Assembly: GCF_000153325.1 (NCBI RefSeq)
Contig: NZ_CH724145.1
Location: 177,556-241,555 of the forward strand
From: Photobacterium sp. SKA34
Lineage (GTDB): Bacteria > Pseudomonadota > Gammaproteobacteria > Enterobacterales > Vibrionaceae
Direction of reading: 5' to 3'
DNA: 64,000 nucleotides
Positions 38,523 through 49,578 of the stretch are shown in pieces (position 1 is the first letter of the stretch; every line of letters starts with the position of its first letter). The position numbers and the translations under genes were made by a program. A model generated the notes under the pieces. That model had not been told where the DNA came from and did no database searches. It saw only the letters and a list, made by a program, of their open reading frames with translations.

Positions 38523-41102
38523 TTAAAGCAGCGCTTTTAAACGATAGAGTTCATCAAGTGCTTGGCGTGGTGTTAACTCATCAGGATTCACGTTTGCTAA
38601 AGCTTCTTCTACTTCACTCGGTTCTGGGATCAAACTTAATTGATGCTCTTCTTTAGGGGCGCCAATTGTGATCTCGTTAGGTTGCAGAGCTTGTTGGTGA
38701 CCTGATGCCTCTAATTGCTGTAGTTTGATCTTAGCGCGTTTAATTACCGTCTTAGGTACACCAGCTAAACTCGCTACAGCTAAACCATAAGACTTGCTTG
38801 CGGCACCTTCTTGTACAGCATGCATAAAGGCTATTTCATCACCATGTTCAACGGCATCAAGGTGAACATTAGCTAGCCCTGTTAACAGTGATGGCAGCTC
38901 AGTCAATTCAAAGTAATGAGTCGCAAATAGTGTCATCGCTGAGATTTTATCAGCGAGCCATTCCGCACTTGCCCATGCAAGCGATAAGCCGTCATAAGTG
39001 CTGGTACCACGACCGATTTCATCCATTAAGACTAAACTTTGCTTGGTAGCATTGTGAAGAATATTCGCAGTCTCTGTCATTTCAACCATGAAGGTTGAGC
39101 GACCAGATGCTAAGTCATCAGAGGCGCCAATACGGGTAAATATGCGGTCTAATGGGCCAATCTTTACCGCTTCTGCTGGGACAAAAGAGCCAACATGCGC
39201 CATTAACGCAATCAATGCGGTTTGGCGCATGTAGGTTGATTTACCACCCATGTTTGGACCTGTAATTATTAACATACGGCGGCTTTGATGTAGCGAAATA
39301 GGGTTGGCTATGAACGGTTCACTTAGCACATGCTCAACAACTGGGTGACGCCCCGCAGTGATCTCGATGCCTGTTTCTGTCATTAACTCAGGGCGACAGT
39401 AATTAAGGCTATCAGCACGTTCAGCAAGGTTGGTTAGTACATCAAGTTCTGATAATGCACTTGCTGTATTTTGCAGTTGTTCAAGGTGAGGCAATAGCTT
39501 ATCAAACAGCTCTTCCCATAATTTTTTCTCAAGAGCGAGTGCTTTTGATTTAGAGTTTAAGACTTTATCTTCATGCTCTTTAAGCTCTGGGATGATATAA
39601 CGCTCGGCGTTTTTCAGTGTTTGTCGTCGAACATAATGGCTTGGTACTAAGTGGCTTTGACCACGGCTCACTTGAATAAAGAAACCGTGCACTTGGTTGA
39701 AGCCAACTTTTAGGCTGTCGATGTCGTGATGTTCGCGTTCACTGGCTTCTAATTCTTCTAAGAATTTAGTTGCGCCATCGGCTAAATCACGCCACTCATC
39801 AAGCTCTGCGTTATATCCCGGTGCTAAAACGCCACCATCACGAATGATAACCGGTGGGTTTTCAATAATGGCATGTTCAAGTAACTCACATAGGTCGTCC
39901 ATTGGTGCTGCGTGAGTGGCTAAGTCGTTAATGCGTACTTGTGGTATTTCCACTAATAATTCAGCAAGTTCGGGTAGATATTGCATTGCCGTTCGCATGC
40001 GGGCTAAATCGCGAGGACGTGCTGAACGTAGTGCAAGACGTGCAAGAATACGCTCTAAATCACCCATGTGACGCAAGACGCCCGATACATCGACAAACAT
40101 GCCGCTATTTTTAAATGCTTCTATGGCATCAAGGCGACCATTCAATTGTTTTTGATCGCGAATAGGCTGATGAAGCCAGCGCTTTAATAAACGACTCCCC
40201 ATAGGTGTTGCGGTTTGATCGAGGACGGATGCTAGCGTGTTATCGTAGCCACCGGCAAGATTTTGCGTTAACTCTAAATTGCGACGTGTCGCAGCATCTA
40301 AGATAACCGCATGATCTTTAGTATCTAAAGTGATCGCACGAATATGTGGTAATGCCGTACGTTGGGTATCTTTGACATATTGCATTAAACAGCCAGCAGC
40401 ACATAGCCCTAACTCCGCATTCTCGACCCCAAAGCCGATCAAATCACGGGTACCAAATTGCAGAGTTAGTTGTTGACGCGCGGTATCTAATTCAAATTCC
40501 CAAATAGGACGACGGCGTTTGCCTTTAAACGGTTCCAGTAAATGCAGGTAGGTAAAATCTTCAGGATAAAGGAGTTCAGCAGGGCTAGTGCGTTGGAGCT
40601 CAGCCTGCATTTCTTCTTCACTATTTGGCTCTGTGAGCATGAAGCGACCAGAGGTGATATCTAATGTTGCGTAGCCAAATTTATCATTTTCAGTATAAAT
40701 AGCGGCAATTAAGTTATCACGTCGCTCATTGAGTAATGCTTCATCACTGACTGTGCCTGGAGTGACGATACGCACCACTTTACGTTCTACAGGGCCTTTA
40801 CTGGTAGCGGGATCACCAATTTGCTCACAAATCGCTACAGATACGCCTTGCTGTACCAATTTAGCTAAATAACCTTCAACTGCATGGTAAGGCACACCAG
40901 CCATTGGAATCGGCTCGCCATTGGTTGAGCCACGCTTTGTTAGTGAAATATCAAGCAGTTGAGAGGCACGCTTCGCATCATCAAAAAACATTTCATAGAA
41001 ATCACCCATGCGATAGAACAATAATATATCAGGATTCTCAGCTTTTATTCTTAAGAACTGCTGCATCATAGGTGTATGTTTTTCTAAGCCTTTTATCGTC
41101 AC
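38523..41102 (-). CDS. mutS: DNA mismatch repair protein MutS
   Basis: Recognises mismatches and recruits MutL. The mismatch-reading motif is [10 protein letters not shown] near the N-terminus; the ATPase has the Walker [22 protein letters not shown], and the composite-site [11 protein letters not shown]. The open frame extends to 41156, but alignment with known MutS places the start at the GTG 41100-41102 ([16 protein letters not shown], 859 residues) with AGTAGG upstream; a start codon other than ATG is thus likely. Convergent with rpoS and divergent from pncC. Confidence 0.97.
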   Translation of the reverse strand: MTIKGLEKHTPMMQQFLRIKAENPDILLFYRMGDFYEMFFDDAKRASQLLDISLTKRGSTNGEPIPMAGVPYHAVEGYLAKLVQQGVSVAICEQIGDPATSKGPVERKVVRIVTPGTVSDEALLNERRDNLIAAIYTENDKFGYATLDITSGRFMLTEPNSEEEMQAELQRTSPAELLYPEDFTYLHLLEPFKGKRRRPIWEFELDTARQQLTLQFGTRDLIGFGVENAELGLCAAGCLMQYVKDTQRTALPHIRAITLDTKDHAVILDAATRRNLELTQNLAGGYDNTLASVLDQTATPMGSRLLKRWLHQPIRDQKQLNGRLDAIEAFKNSGMFVDVSGVLRHMGDLERILARLALRSARPRDLARMRTAMQYLPELAELLVEIPQVRINDLATHAAPMDDLCELLEHAIIENPPVIIRDGGVLAPGYNAELDEWRDLADGATKFLEELEASEREHHDIDSLKVGFNQVHGFFIQVSRGQSHLVPSHYVRRQTLKNAERYIIPELKEHEDKVLNSKSKALALEKKLWEELFDKLLPHLEQLQNTASALSELDVLTNLAERADSLNYCRPELMTETGIEITAGRHPVVEHVLSEPFIANPISLHQSRRMLIITGPNMGGKSTYMRQTALIALMAHVGSFVPAEAVKIGPLDRIFTRIGASDDLASGRSTFMVEMTETANILHNATKQSLVLMDEIGRGTSTYDGLSLAWASAEWLADKISAMTLFATHYFELTELPSLLTGLANVHLDAVEHGDEIAFMHAVQEGAASKSYGLAVASLAGVPKTVIKRAKIKLQQLEASGHQQALQPNEITIGAPKEEHQLSLIPEPSEVEEALANVNPDELTPRQALDELYRLKALL

Positions 41103-41339
41103 GATATTGCCTACTCTTGCTTGAACGTGGTCATGCTTACATATCAGCATGACCAATGAATATTGATCGCTAAGGATACGTGAATCTGACTATAGGGCAA
41201 AGTAGCGAAATACGTTTTTTTAGATATTTGCAACAGCCTTAGATAGGCGTAAAGTCGAGATAAGAATATTTAATTCGCATTACGAAACGAGATATTGAGA
41301 GCATTTCACGTTGATAGTGTTAGCAAGGAGCAAATAAAA

Positions 41340-41831
41340 ATGAATATAGAACAGCTTGCGACAGACTTAGGCCAGGCATTAAAAAATAAAAATTGGATTG
41401 TAACGACTGCGGAATCTTGTACTGGAGGTGGTGTAGCTTATGCGATCACTGAAATTGCAGGTAGTTCTGCTTGGTTTAATCGTTCATTTGTTACCTATAG
41501 CAACGAAGCAAAGCAAGAAATGTTAAGTGTTTCTAGCGCGACATTAGCAGAATTTGGTGCGGTAAGTGAAGCTGTTGTATTTGAAATGGCGTGTGGTGCT
41601 TTAGCTGCTTCACGGGCAGATATTAGTGTAGCTATCAGTGGTATTGCAGGCCCTGATGGTGGTAGTGAAGAAAAACCTGTGGGTACAGTTTGGTTCTGTT
41701 GGGCTGAAGCAACGGGTTGGCGACAAACAACGTGCTGCCATTTTGAAGGCGATCGAAAAAATATACGATTACAAGCGATTGCTAAAGCATTGTCTGTCAT
41801 GCTTGAACGAGCAACAAGTGTGGCGGAGTAG
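41340..41831 (+). CDS. pncC: nicotinamide-nucleotide amidase PncC (CinA C-terminal type)
   Basis: Deamidates nicotinamide mononucleotide in NAD recycling. The 163-residue product is the free-standing CinA C-terminal domain: TTAESCTGGGVAYAITEIAGSS, with the SCTGG nucleophile region, and SGIAGPDGGSEEKPVGTVWF. The ATG at 41340 has AAGGAG nine bases upstream; the longer frame from 41295 does not. Located directly upstream of recA, as in E. coli and vibrios, but separated by the LexA-controlled recA promoter. Confidence 0.95.
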   Translation: MNIEQLATDLGQALKNKNWIVTTAESCTGGGVAYAITEIAGSSAWFNRSFVTYSNEAKQEMLSVSSATLAEFGAVSEAVVFEMACGALAASRADISVAISGIAGPDGGSEEKPVGTVWFCWAEATGWRQTTCCHFEGDRKNIRLQAIAKALSVMLERATSVAE

Positions 41832-41874
41832 CACAAGGCTAACGCACATTTAACAAAAAAATTATGATGACCTA

Positions 41875-41902
41875 TAGACACTGTATGAATAGACAGTATA
41901 CT
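41875..41902 (+). promoter_or_regulatory. recA promoter
   Basis: TAGACA (41875-41880) as -35 and TATACT (41897-41902) as -10, 16 bp apart. The spacer is exactly the LexA site. Confidence 0.75.
41881..41896. promoter_or_regulatory. LexA (SOS) operator of recA
   Basis: CTGTATGAATAGACAG matches the LexA consensus CTGT-N8-ACAG. It fills the spacer between the -35 and -10 hexamers of recA, so LexA binding would block RNA polymerase. Confidence 0.92.
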
Positions 41903-41956
41903 AGGCGACATAGAAACACTTCACTCATTTCATTTTAGCATCCGTTGGAGAGTCGA

Positions 41957-43006
41957 ATGGACGACAACAAACAAAAGGCTCTTGCCGCAGCGTTAGGCCA
42001 GATTGAGAAGCAGTTCGGTAAAGGTTCAATCATGAAGTTGGGCGATAACCGTACGATGGATATCGAAACCATTTCAACCGGTTCATTATCGCTAGATATT
42101 GCACTGGGAGCTGGTGGTCTACCAATGGGGCGTATTGTTGAAATTTACGGTCCAGAATCATCAGGTAAAACAACCTTAACCCTTGAAACGATTGCAGCAG
42201 CTCAGCGTAAAGGAAAAACCTGTGCTTTCATCGATGCTGAACACGCACTTGATCCTATTTATGCACAGAAACTAGGTGTTGATATCGATCAGCTATTAGT
42301 TTCTCAGCCAGATACAGGTGAGCAAGCGCTTGAAATTTGTGATGCATTAGCACGCTCTGGTGCTGTTGATTTAATCGTTGTTGACTCAGTAGCAGCTCTA
42401 ACACCTAAAGCTGAAATCGAAGGTGAAATGGGCGACTCACACATGGGTCTGCAAGCACGTATGCTTTCACAAGCGATGCGTAAGTTAACGGGTAACCTTA
42501 AGCAGTCAAACTGTATGTGTATCTTCATCAACCAGATCCGTATGAAGATCGGTGTGATGTTTGGTAACCCAGAAACTACGACAGGTGGTAATGCACTGAA
42601 GTTCTACGCTTCTGTTCGTCTTGATATCCGCCGTACTGGCGCAATCAAAGAAGGTGACGAAGTTGTTGGTAACGAAACTCGTATTAAAGTAGTTAAAAAT
42701 AAAATTGCAGCACCGTTTAAGCAAGCTGAAACTCAAATTCTTTATGGTCAAGGTTTCAACCGTAATGGTGAGCTAATTGATTTAGGCGTTAAGCATAAGC
42801 TAGTAGAAAAAGCGGGTGCTTGGTATAGTTACCAAGGTAATAAAATTGGTCAAGGTAAGGCAAACTCTTGTAAGTACCTTGTAGAAAATCCTGCGATTGC
42901 CGCTGAAATTGAGAAAAAATTACGTGACTTGCTGCTAACACCTGTAACTGAGGGGGATCAAGTTGACGAGAATAAGGCTGATATTAAAGAAGACGAAGCA
43001 TTCTAA
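41957..43006 (+). CDS. recA: recombinase RecA
   Basis: Strand-exchange protein and LexA co-protease. From the ATG at 41957 (GGAG at 41947-41950) it has 349 residues. Walker [10 protein letters not shown], the [16 protein letters not shown] segment with Walker B, and the LexA-relevant loop regions with [20 protein letters not shown] are present. The acidic C-terminus ends EDEAF. SOS-regulated through the operator in its promoter. recX, which commonly follows, is missing here. Confidence 0.99.
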   Translation: MDDNKQKALAAALGQIEKQFGKGSIMKLGDNRTMDIETISTGSLSLDIALGAGGLPMGRIVEIYGPESSGKTTLTLETIAAAQRKGKTCAFIDAEHALDPIYAQKLGVDIDQLLVSQPDTGEQALEICDALARSGAVDLIVVDSVAALTPKAEIEGEMGDSHMGLQARMLSQAMRKLTGNLKQSNCMCIFINQIRMKIGVMFGNPETTTGGNALKFYASVRLDIRRTGAIKEGDEVVGNETRIKVVKNKIAAPFKQAETQILYGQGFNRNGELIDLGVKHKLVEKAGAWYSYQGNKIGQGKANSCKYLVENPAIAAEIEKKLRDLLLTPVTEGDQVDENKADIKEDEAF

Positions 43007-43028
43007 ATTACGTTAATTTAGTATCAAG

Positions 43029-43055
43029 AAACCCAATCTTAGGATTGGGTTTTTT
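43029..43055 (+). terminator. recA terminator
   Basis: AAACCCAATC / GATTGGGTTT stem with a TTAG loop, followed by T. Confidence 0.93.
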
Positions 43056-43197
43056 TATATCTGGTGTATTTTATTAATAGAATTAAAATTAGATCCTTCT
43101 TAACACCATGTTTTGTTTTAATATAGAGGAACGTTATTTTTTTGACTAAACTATAACGATAAATCATTGATATCGCTTATTAATAGGTATATACGAA

Positions 43198-44427
43198 GTG
43201 AAAGACGGTTTTTCGTTATTGCGTTGGATAGGACGCATTTTTCAGCGTTTCGCGTTATGGATATATAGTATTAGGCATATTTTTGTCGCATTATTTATAT
43301 TGGTTAATAGTGGCTTAATTTTCCATACTATTTATGGTTTACCGATTGATCTGATCACGATCTTTAATGTGAAAGATTATGAGCAAATTAACCATAGTTT
43401 CTTAACTAATGCGCCTTATTTCATGTTAGGCGTGTTTATTGCCTTAAGTTCTATTGGACTCTTTTTTCGAGCTCGAATCTCGTGGATGATCAGTTTTACT
43501 TTAATGATCATCGATACGCTTTATACCGCGCATATCCACCCAGATCAGACGCATAATATTTACTATGCCTTAATTTCTTTATTAATTTTGTTTTTAGTAC
43601 GTCGCCATTTTTCCAAAAGCAGTATTGCTGCGGGTAGTATTTTTGCGTTGATCAGCGTGATCACTTTAATGCTAACATCAACCTATGGTGCGCTGTATTT
43701 TGGTAATGGTTTTGACCCTAAAATTACCTCATTATTGACCGCGTTTTACTACGCGATAGAAACCATGTCGACTGTGGGGTATGGTGATATCGTTCCCGTT
43801 TCGGAGCCTGCGCGATTATTTACTATCTCTGTCATTGTTTCTGGTATCACGGTCTTTGCCACATCGGCGACATCAGTATTAGGTCCTGTTGTTCATAGTG
43901 GTTTTGAGCGACTAGTTAAAGGTAATACTAAAAAAATGAATAGAGCCAATCATTTTATTATTTGTGGCTTATCTAGCCTTGCAATAAATACAATAAAACA
44001 ACTGTCTTCTCGTAAACAACCTATCACCGTGATTGTATCCTCTCGAACTCAACAAGTAGCGAAAGATTTACTTGAAGGTTTAGATGTCGTGGTAGGGGAT
44101 TACAGCGACGGTGAGATCTTAACTCAAGCCGGTGTCATGAATGCAAAAGCAGTGCTCGCATTAAGTGATGACGATGCTGATAATGCTTTTATTGTGCTGT
44201 CTGCGATTGAATTAGAAAGCAGTGCACGTACGGTTGCACTGGTAAATGACAGTAAAAATATTAATAAAGTGAAAAGTGTGAATCCTGATATTGTGATTTC
44301 ACCGCAGCAATTTGCCAGTGATATTTTAGCGCGAGTGTTAAATGGTGAAAGTATTGATAGCGATTCTATCGTGTCTTCACTTCTTAACTCTGTTCAAGGC
44401 TTATCAGCAAAAGAGATCTCGAAGTAG
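43198..44427 (+). CDS. kch: Kch-like potassium channel with RCK/TrkA-N domain
   Basis: 409 residues starting at a GTG with weak context. Several N-terminal membrane helices (about 20-45, 70-90, 95-110, 115-160), a pore with the K+ filter STVGYGDIVPV, the inner helix FTISVIVSGITVFATSATSV, and a cytoplasmic Rossmann RCK domain (HFIICGLSSLAINTIKQL, then VVGDYSDGEILTQAGV and ALSDDDADNAFIVLSAIEL). These match E. coli Kch closely over pore and RCK as remembered. Kch is a six-helix voltage-gated-type channel of uncertain physiological role. It sits alone between recA and alaS, each with its own terminator. Confidence 0.9.
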   Translation: MKDGFSLLRWIGRIFQRFALWIYSIRHIFVALFILVNSGLIFHTIYGLPIDLITIFNVKDYEQINHSFLTNAPYFMLGVFIALSSIGLFFRARISWMISFTLMIIDTLYTAHIHPDQTHNIYYALISLLILFLVRRHFSKSSIAAGSIFALISVITLMLTSTYGALYFGNGFDPKITSLLTAFYYAIETMSTVGYGDIVPVSEPARLFTISVIVSGITVFATSATSVLGPVVHSGFERLVKGNTKKMNRANHFIICGLSSLAINTIKQLSSRKQPITVIVSSRTQQVAKDLLEGLDVVVGDYSDGEILTQAGVMNAKAVLALSDDDADNAFIVLSAIELESSARTVALVNDSKNINKVKSVNPDIVISPQQFASDILARVLNGESIDSDSIVSSLLNSVQGLSAKEISK

Positions 44428-44494
44428 GTAGCCAAAGAACGTTTATTTAATAAATTATGAGAACGTCTTATTCAATCTTGAGCTATTACCTATC

Positions 44495-44529
44495 AAATGC
44501 ATTAAATAATCAGATTATTTAGTGCATTT
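44495..44529 (+). terminator. probable kch terminator
   Basis: AAATGCATTAAATAAT (44495-44510) and ATTATTTAGTGCATTT (44514-44529) form a 16-bp stem with one G-T pair and a 3-base loop; the T-rich 3' arm ends TTTTCCC. AT-rich, so termination strength is uncertain. Confidence 0.65.
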
Positions 44530-44716
44530 TCCCACATAACATTTTCAGTTATTGCTGCCGTTGTTTTACAATAGCCCCCAAAAAATTTATCTTAGTTCGA
44601 TTACTCAGCTCGACCTTTTTACTAAAGTATGTTTTTCATACCCCAAAGGGCGAGAAGGAAGATCACATAAGTATGATTTTCTGTCTTTCAATAAAGCATT
44701 AATTCAGGATTTGCCA

Positions 44717-47341
44717 ATGTACATGAGCACTGATGAGATCCGCCGTGCGTATCTTGCGTTTTTCGAGAGCAAAGGCCACCAAATAGTGGAAAGCTCTTCT
44801 CTTGTACCTGCGAATGACCCAACGTTGTTATTCACTAACGCAGGTATGAACCAATTTAAAGATACATTTCTAGGTCTTGAAAAGCGTAGCTATACCCGAG
44901 CAACAACGGCTCAGCGCTGTGTACGCGCAGGTGGTAAGCATAACGACCTTGAAAATGTAGGTTTTACTGCTCGTCACCATACTTTCTTTGAAATGTTAGG
45001 TAACTTCAGCTTTGGCGATTACTTCAAGCATGATGCTATTGGATACGCTTGGGAGTTCTTAACCTCAGTTCTTAAACTGCCAGCAGATCGTTTAGTTGTG
45101 ACTGTTTATGAAACTGATGATGAAGCATTTGATATCTGGAACAAAGAAATAGGTATTCCTGCGGATCGTATCGTTCGTATCGGTGATAAGAAAGGTGGTA
45201 AGCCTTTTGAGTCAGATAACTTCTGGCAAATGGGTGACACCGGCCCTTGTGGTCCATGTACAGAAATTTTCTACGATCACGGTGATCACATCTGGGGTGG
45301 TCGACCTGGTACACCTGAAGAAGATGGCGATCGATTCATCGAGATCTGGAACAACGTATTTATGCAGTTTAACCGTCAAGTTGACGGTACAATGGAACCG
45401 CTACCTAAGCCTTCTGTTGATACAGGCATGGGTATTGAGCGTATTGCTGCAATCATGCAAGGCGTACACTCAAACTATGAAATCGACATTTTCCAAACGC
45501 TAATTAAAGAAGCGGCGAAAGTGATCGGCTTTGAAGATCTTTCTAACCAATCACTACGCGTTGTGGCTGACCACATCCGTTCATGTGCTTACTTGATCTC
45601 TGATGGTGTAATGCCGTCAAACGAAGGTCGTGGTTATGTACTTCGTCGTATTATCCGTCGTGCAGTACGTCACGGTAATAAGTTAGGTGCAGAAGGCGCG
45701 TTCTTCTACAAGCTTGTAGGCCCTCTTGCTGAAATCATGGGTACCGCAGGCGAAGAGCTGAAAGCACAACAAGAATTAGTAGAAAAAGTACTTAAGATTG
45801 AAGAAGACAACTTTGGTCGTACTCTTGACCGAGGTTTGACAATTCTTAACGAAGCACTCGATAAGTTAGACGGTAAGGTGCTTGATGGTGAAACAGTATT
45901 TAAACTATACGATACGTACGGTTTCCCTGCTGATTTAACCAATGATGTTGCTCGTGAGCGTGGCTTTACTATTGATGAAGACGGCTTTGAAGCGGCAATG
46001 GAAGAACAGCGTCAACGTGCTCGTGATGCGGGTAACTTTGGTGTTGATTATAACAATGCAATTAAAGTTGATGCTGAAACAGTATTCTGTGGTTACAGCG
46101 CTACGGATGGCGAAAGCGAAATTGTTGCCCTATACCGTGATGGTGTTGCTGTTGATAGTGTAAATGCAGGTGAAGAAGCGCTAGTAGTACTAACGAATAC
46201 GCCATTCTACGCAGAATCAGGTGGTCAGTGTGGTGATAGCGGTATCCTTACTGCTGAAGCTGTACTGTTCAACGTTGATGATACACAAAAATTCGGTGCA
46301 GCTATTGGCCATAAAGGTCAAGTTGCTGAAGGTTCTCTAACTGTTGGTCAAAAACTAACAGCGTCTGTTGATTCAGCACGCCGAGCAGCAATCAGCCTTA
46401 ACCACTCAGCAACTCACCTAATGCATGCTGCATTGCGTACTATCTTAGGTGAACACGTTTCTCAGAAAGGTTCATTAGTAAAAGCTGATGGTCTACGTTT
46501 TGACTTCTCTAACTTAGAAGCGGTGAAACCAGAGCAACTACGCGCTGTAGAAACCATGGTTAACGACCAAATCCGTGCTAATCATGTGATTGAAACGAAT
46601 ATCATGGATATCGAAGCGGCGAAAGCGAAAGGTGCAATGGCACTGTTTGGTGAGAAGTACGATGATGAAGTACGTGTACTAAGCATGGGTGAGTTTTCAA
46701 CTGAGCTTTGTGGTGGTATTCACGCAACACGCACAGGTGACATTGGTCTATTTAAGATCCTATCTGAGAGCGGTATCGCTGCAGGTATTCGTCGTATTGA
46801 AGCGGTAACAGGCGCTGCGTCAATTGAAGAGATGCATAACGAAGATGTAATGCTTGCTAAGACTGCTCGTCTCGTGAAATCTGATTCAGCATCTGTTGTT
46901 AGCAAAGTGGAAGCGTTAGTTTCGCACAGCAAGCAACTAGAAAAAGAAATTCAACAATTAAAAGATAAGTTAGCGGCTCAAGAAGGCGCAAATCTTATCA
47001 ACCAAGCGCAAGAGATCAACGGCGTTAAAGTTTTAATCGCAAAACTTAACGGTGCTGATAACAAAGCCCTACGTGGCATGGTTGATGAATTAAAGAATCA
47101 GCTAGGCAGTGGTGTAGTTCTACTCGGTAATGTAAGTGACGATAAAGTTGGCTTAATTGCGGGTGTAACAAAAGATCTTGTTGGCAAAGTTAAGGCGGGT
47201 GAACTAGTTAACCTAGTCGCTCAACAAGTTGGCGGCAAGGGCGGTGGTCGTCCTGATATGGCGCAAGCGGGCGGTACAGATGCAGCAGCATTACCTGCAG
47301 CACTAGAAACCGTTGCACCATGGCTAGCTGATAAACTGTAA
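44717..47341 (+). CDS. alaS: alanyl-tRNA synthetase
   Basis: Charges tRNA-Ala and edits mischarged seryl and glycyl tRNA. From the ATG at 44717 (AGGA eight bases upstream) the product is 874 residues; the longer frame upstream overlaps the likely promoter zone. Class II motifs: [20 protein letters not shown] and [12 protein letters not shown]. The editing domain has the zinc-binding [11 protein letters not shown] and [13 protein letters not shown]. The C-Ala domain ends [13 protein letters not shown]. Upstream of aspartokinase and csrA, the vibrio arrangement. Confidence 0.98.
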   Translation: MYMSTDEIRRAYLAFFESKGHQIVESSSLVPANDPTLLFTNAGMNQFKDTFLGLEKRSYTRATTAQRCVRAGGKHNDLENVGFTARHHTFFEMLGNFSFGDYFKHDAIGYAWEFLTSVLKLPADRLVVTVYETDDEAFDIWNKEIGIPADRIVRIGDKKGGKPFESDNFWQMGDTGPCGPCTEIFYDHGDHIWGGRPGTPEEDGDRFIEIWNNVFMQFNRQVDGTMEPLPKPSVDTGMGIERIAAIMQGVHSNYEIDIFQTLIKEAAKVIGFEDLSNQSLRVVADHIRSCAYLISDGVMPSNEGRGYVLRRIIRRAVRHGNKLGAEGAFFYKLVGPLAEIMGTAGEELKAQQELVEKVLKIEEDNFGRTLDRGLTILNEALDKLDGKVLDGETVFKLYDTYGFPADLTNDVARERGFTIDEDGFEAAMEEQRQRARDAGNFGVDYNNAIKVDAETVFCGYSATDGESEIVALYRDGVAVDSVNAGEEALVVLTNTPFYAESGGQCGDSGILTAEAVLFNVDDTQKFGAAIGHKGQVAEGSLTVGQKLTASVDSARRAAISLNHSATHLMHAALRTILGEHVSQKGSLVKADGLRFDFSNLEAVKPEQLRAVETMVNDQIRANHVIETNIMDIEAAKAKGAMALFGEKYDDEVRVLSMGEFSTELCGGIHATRTGDIGLFKILSESGIAAGIRRIEAVTGAASIEEMHNEDVMLAKTARLVKSDSASVVSKVEALVSHSKQLEKEIQQLKDKLAAQEGANLINQAQEINGVKVLIAKLNGADNKALRGMVDELKNQLGSGVVLLGNVSDDKVGLIAGVTKDLVGKVKAGELVNLVAQQVGGKGGGRPDMAQAGGTDAAALPAALETVAPWLADKL

Positions 47342-47357
47342 TTACTGGAGAGGTGAT

Positions 47358-48542
47358 GTGGCACTATTAGTGCAGAAATTTGGTGGGACATCGGTTGGCT
47401 CAATAGAGCGAATTGAAGCGGTGGCTGAGCGTGTGATAAAAGCGCGCCAGTCTGGCCATCAGGTTGTCGTTGTTCTTTCTGCGATGGCAGGAGAGACCAA
47501 TCGTTTATTAGGTTTAGCTAAGCAAATAGACGAAATACCAACACCGCGTGAGCTAGATGTATTGCTTGCAGCGGGAGAGCAGGTGTCAATTGCCTTGTTA
47601 GCCATGGCATTGAATAAACGTGGCTACAGTGCGGTATCGTTGATCGCTGATCAAGTTGTTATTCGAACAGATAATGCATTTAATAATGCCACTATTCGTG
47701 AAGTTGAAACGCAGCGAATAACCGCATTACTTGGCGACGATAACATTGTTATTGTCGCTGGCTTTCAAGGTCGTGATATTGATGGCAATATTACGACATT
47801 GGGGCGCGGTGGTTCTGATACTACCGCAGTAGCGATTGCAAGTGCGTTAGATGCAGACGAATGTCAGATCTTTACTGATGTTGATGGCGTTTATTCTACC
47901 GATCCAAGAATTGTTCCTTCAGCAATACGACTTGATGTCATTCATTTTGACTACATGACGTCAATGGCTCGTTTAGGTGCGAAAGTACTACAGCTACAAT
48001 CTGTTGAATATGCTTGCCAGCATCGCGTTCCACTTCGTGTACTTTCTTCTTTTGATGACAGTGAAGGGACGCTAGTAAATTTTGATAGTATGGTTTCATC
48101 AACTATCATTGGTATCGCGTTACAAAATCAACATGTGTTGCTTGAAATAGCGCTTCCAGAAACTGAGATCAGCAAACATTTAGCATTATTTGGTGGAACT
48201 GCATGGATTATTGATCATGCAAGAGATGAGAATAAATCACAAATAGTTGTTGTAAATGATGATATTGCACGCTTGAAACTAGTTTTTGATAGTAAAATGC
48301 GCCATATTGGTATGGTCTCTATTCTTTCCTTGGTAGGAGAGAATACGGAACACTATTTGGATTCTGTTCAAAAGGTGTTAAAGGAGGCTAACATTAAAGT
48401 GCATATTTATCAGAGCGACAAAAAATGCTTATCTTTGTTAATTAATCATGATGATCATGTTGCTGCTGTAGATTTAATCCATAAAAGGTTTGTGGTTGAC
48501 GGTCAAAGTCTGGATAATCAATCATATCTCGCTGTTTCTTGA
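47358..48542 (+). CDS. aspartate kinase
   Basis: Phosphorylates aspartate, the first step to lysine, methionine, threonine and cell-wall diaminopimelate. 394 residues from a GTG (GGAGAGG upstream). The kinase domain begins VQKFGGTSVGSIERIEAVAE and contains GRGGSDTTAVAIA and FTDVDGVYSTDPRIV; C-terminal ACT domains follow from about residue 260. This C-terminal part is divergent from classical LysC, with VSILSLVGENTEHYLDSVQK and VHIYQSDKKCLSLLI, so feedback regulation may be altered. The same gene lies between alaS and csrA in vibrios. A gene symbol is withheld because several aspartokinase isozymes exist. Confidence 0.9.
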   Translation: MALLVQKFGGTSVGSIERIEAVAERVIKARQSGHQVVVVLSAMAGETNRLLGLAKQIDEIPTPRELDVLLAAGEQVSIALLAMALNKRGYSAVSLIADQVVIRTDNAFNNATIREVETQRITALLGDDNIVIVAGFQGRDIDGNITTLGRGGSDTTAVAIASALDADECQIFTDVDGVYSTDPRIVPSAIRLDVIHFDYMTSMARLGAKVLQLQSVEYACQHRVPLRVLSSFDDSEGTLVNFDSMVSSTIIGIALQNQHVLLEIALPETEISKHLALFGGTAWIIDHARDENKSQIVVVNDDIARLKLVFDSKMRHIGMVSILSLVGENTEHYLDSVQKVLKEANIKVHIYQSDKKCLSLLINHDDHVAAVDLIHKRFVVDGQSLDNQSYLAVS

Positions 48543-48573
48543 GCAGTGGCTATTTACGAAATAGTAAATAATA

Positions 48574-48602
48574 TTGGATAATAAACGTTAAATTCTTATA
48601 AG
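48574..48602 (+). promoter_or_regulatory. probable csrA promoter
   Basis: TTGGAT (48574-48579) and TATAAG (48597-48602) at 17-bp spacing, 26 bp before the csrA start. Directly upstream is a TATTTAC/GTAAATA inverted repeat (48551-48570). Confidence 0.55.
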
Positions 48603-48628
48603 TTTGAGATGACTCAAGGAGCACATAA

Positions 48629-48826
48629 ATGTTAATTTTGACACGTCGCGTAGGTGAAACCCTAATGATCGGTGATGAAGTAACCGTAACTGTTTTAGGT
48701 GTTAAAGGTAACCAAGTACGTATTGGTGTTAATGCACCTAAAGAAGTATCTGTTCACCGCGAAGAAATTTACATGCGAATTCAAGCAGAAAAAGAAACAG
48801 ACTCTCAGGGTTCTGGTAACTATTAA
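48629..48826 (+). CDS. csrA: carbon storage regulator CsrA
   Basis: Small dimeric RNA-binding protein that represses or stabilises mRNAs by binding GGA motifs. 65 residues; [20 protein letters not shown] at the N-terminus and [13 protein letters not shown] with the RNA-contacting Arg are intact. A consensus AAGGAG ribosome binding site, itself containing a GGA, precedes the ATG and could allow autoregulation. BarA, encoded at 20.2-23.0 kb, acts upstream in the same regulatory circuit. Confidence 0.98.
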   Translation: MLILTRRVGETLMIGDEVTVTVLGVKGNQVRIGVNAPKEVSVHREEIYMRIQAEKETDSQGSGNY

Positions 48827-48833
48827 TTTGAAG

Positions 48834-48863
48834 AAGGTCTGGTATAAAAACTAGGCCTTTTTT
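48834..48863 (+). terminator. csrA terminator
   Basis: AAGGTCT (48834-48840) and AGGCCTT (48853-48859) pair with one G-U, followed by TTTTT. Confidence 0.8.
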
Positions 48864-49032
48864 GTATCTGTAATAAATGAATACGTTTAAATATTTATTT
48901 AATCGTCAGTAATTACAGGACCAATTAAGTTAAAATTAAGTGAATATTTCAACGCTTACGTTGTATAAATTACCTCATTGACTATTAAGTACGCATGCGG
49001 TTCGTGATTGTCATTTTTTATCAATAAAGTGA

Positions 49033-49060
49033 TTGACTTATTTTTGGCTGACAGTAATAT
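49033..49060 (+). promoter_or_regulatory. tRNA cluster promoter with GC-rich discriminator
   Basis: TTGACT (49033-49038) and TAATAT (49055-49060) at 16-bp spacing. The bases after the -10 (GAGCCCCCGA) are unusually GC-rich for this genome, the discriminator type linked to ppGpp control of stable RNA promoters. Confidence 0.75.
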
Positions 49061-49075
49061 GAGCCCCCGAAAGAC

Positions 49076-49167
49076 GGTGAGGTGGCCGAGAGGCTGAAGG
49101 CGCTCCCCTGCTAAGGGAGTATACGGTTTATCCCGTATCGAGGGTTCGAATCCCTCCTTCACCGCCA
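49076..49167 (+). tRNA. tRNA-Ser (anticodon GCT), copy 1
   Basis: 92 nt including encoded CCA. Acceptor GGTGAGG pairs with CTTCACC (one G-U), anticodon stem CTCCC/GGGAG with loop CTGCTAA, long variable arm and T-loop GTTCGAATC. Reads AGC/AGU. First gene after the cluster promoter. Confidence 0.97.
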
Positions 49168-49220
49168 TCTTTCAACTTGTTTTATTTTGATAAGATAAGT
49201 TAGCCGATAAGGCATTTAGT

Positions 49221-49297
49221 GCGCGCGTAGCTCAGCTGGATAGAGTACCTGGCTACGAACCAGGCGGTCGGAGGTTCGAATCCTCCCGCGCGCACCA
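49221..49297 (+). tRNA. tRNA-Arg (anticodon ACG), copy 1
   Basis: 77 nt including CCA. Acceptor GCGCGCG/CGCGCGC, anticodon stem CCTGG/CCAGG with loop CTACGAA; the A34 should be edited to inosine to read CGU, CGC and CGA. Confidence 0.97.
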
Positions 49298-49345
49298 TTA
49301 TTTAGAGTGATGAGTGGTAAACTTGTTATTCACACCGATTTGTGT

Positions 49346-49437
49346 GGTGAGGTGGCCGAGAGGCTGAAGGCGCTCCCCTGCTAAGGGAGTATACGGTTTA
49401 TCCCGTATCGAGGGTTCGAATCCCTCCTTCACCGCCA
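49346..49437 (+). tRNA. tRNA-Ser (GCT), copy 2
   Basis: Sequence identical by eye to copy 1 at 49076, including CCA. Confidence 0.97.
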
Positions 49438-49501
49438 TTCTTTATTGATGACAACCTTGTTGATATCAATATGGTGATTTCTTTAGCGAGAAACACCCAG
49501 T

Positions 49502-49578
49502 GCGCGCGTAGCTCAGCTGGATAGAGTACCTGGCTACGAACCAGGCGGTCGGAGGTTCGAATCCTCCCGCGCGCACCA
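49502..49578 (+). tRNA. tRNA-Arg (ACG), copy 2
   Basis: Identical by eye to copy 1 at 49221. The 48-nt stretch between this gene and Ser copy 3 is the same as that between Arg copy 1 and Ser copy 2. Confidence 0.97.

Noticed and set aside
44552-44716. 55-residue N-terminal extension of AlaS
   Set aside because: The extension has no similarity to alanyl-tRNA synthetases and covers the promoter region; the ATG at 44717 has a ribosome binding site and the right N-terminus.
48956-49168. A 70-codon open frame on the minus strand beginning MAVKEGFEPSIRDKP
   Set aside because: It runs antisense through tRNA-Ser; the conserved look of the protein comes from the tRNA sequence. A well-known false prediction.
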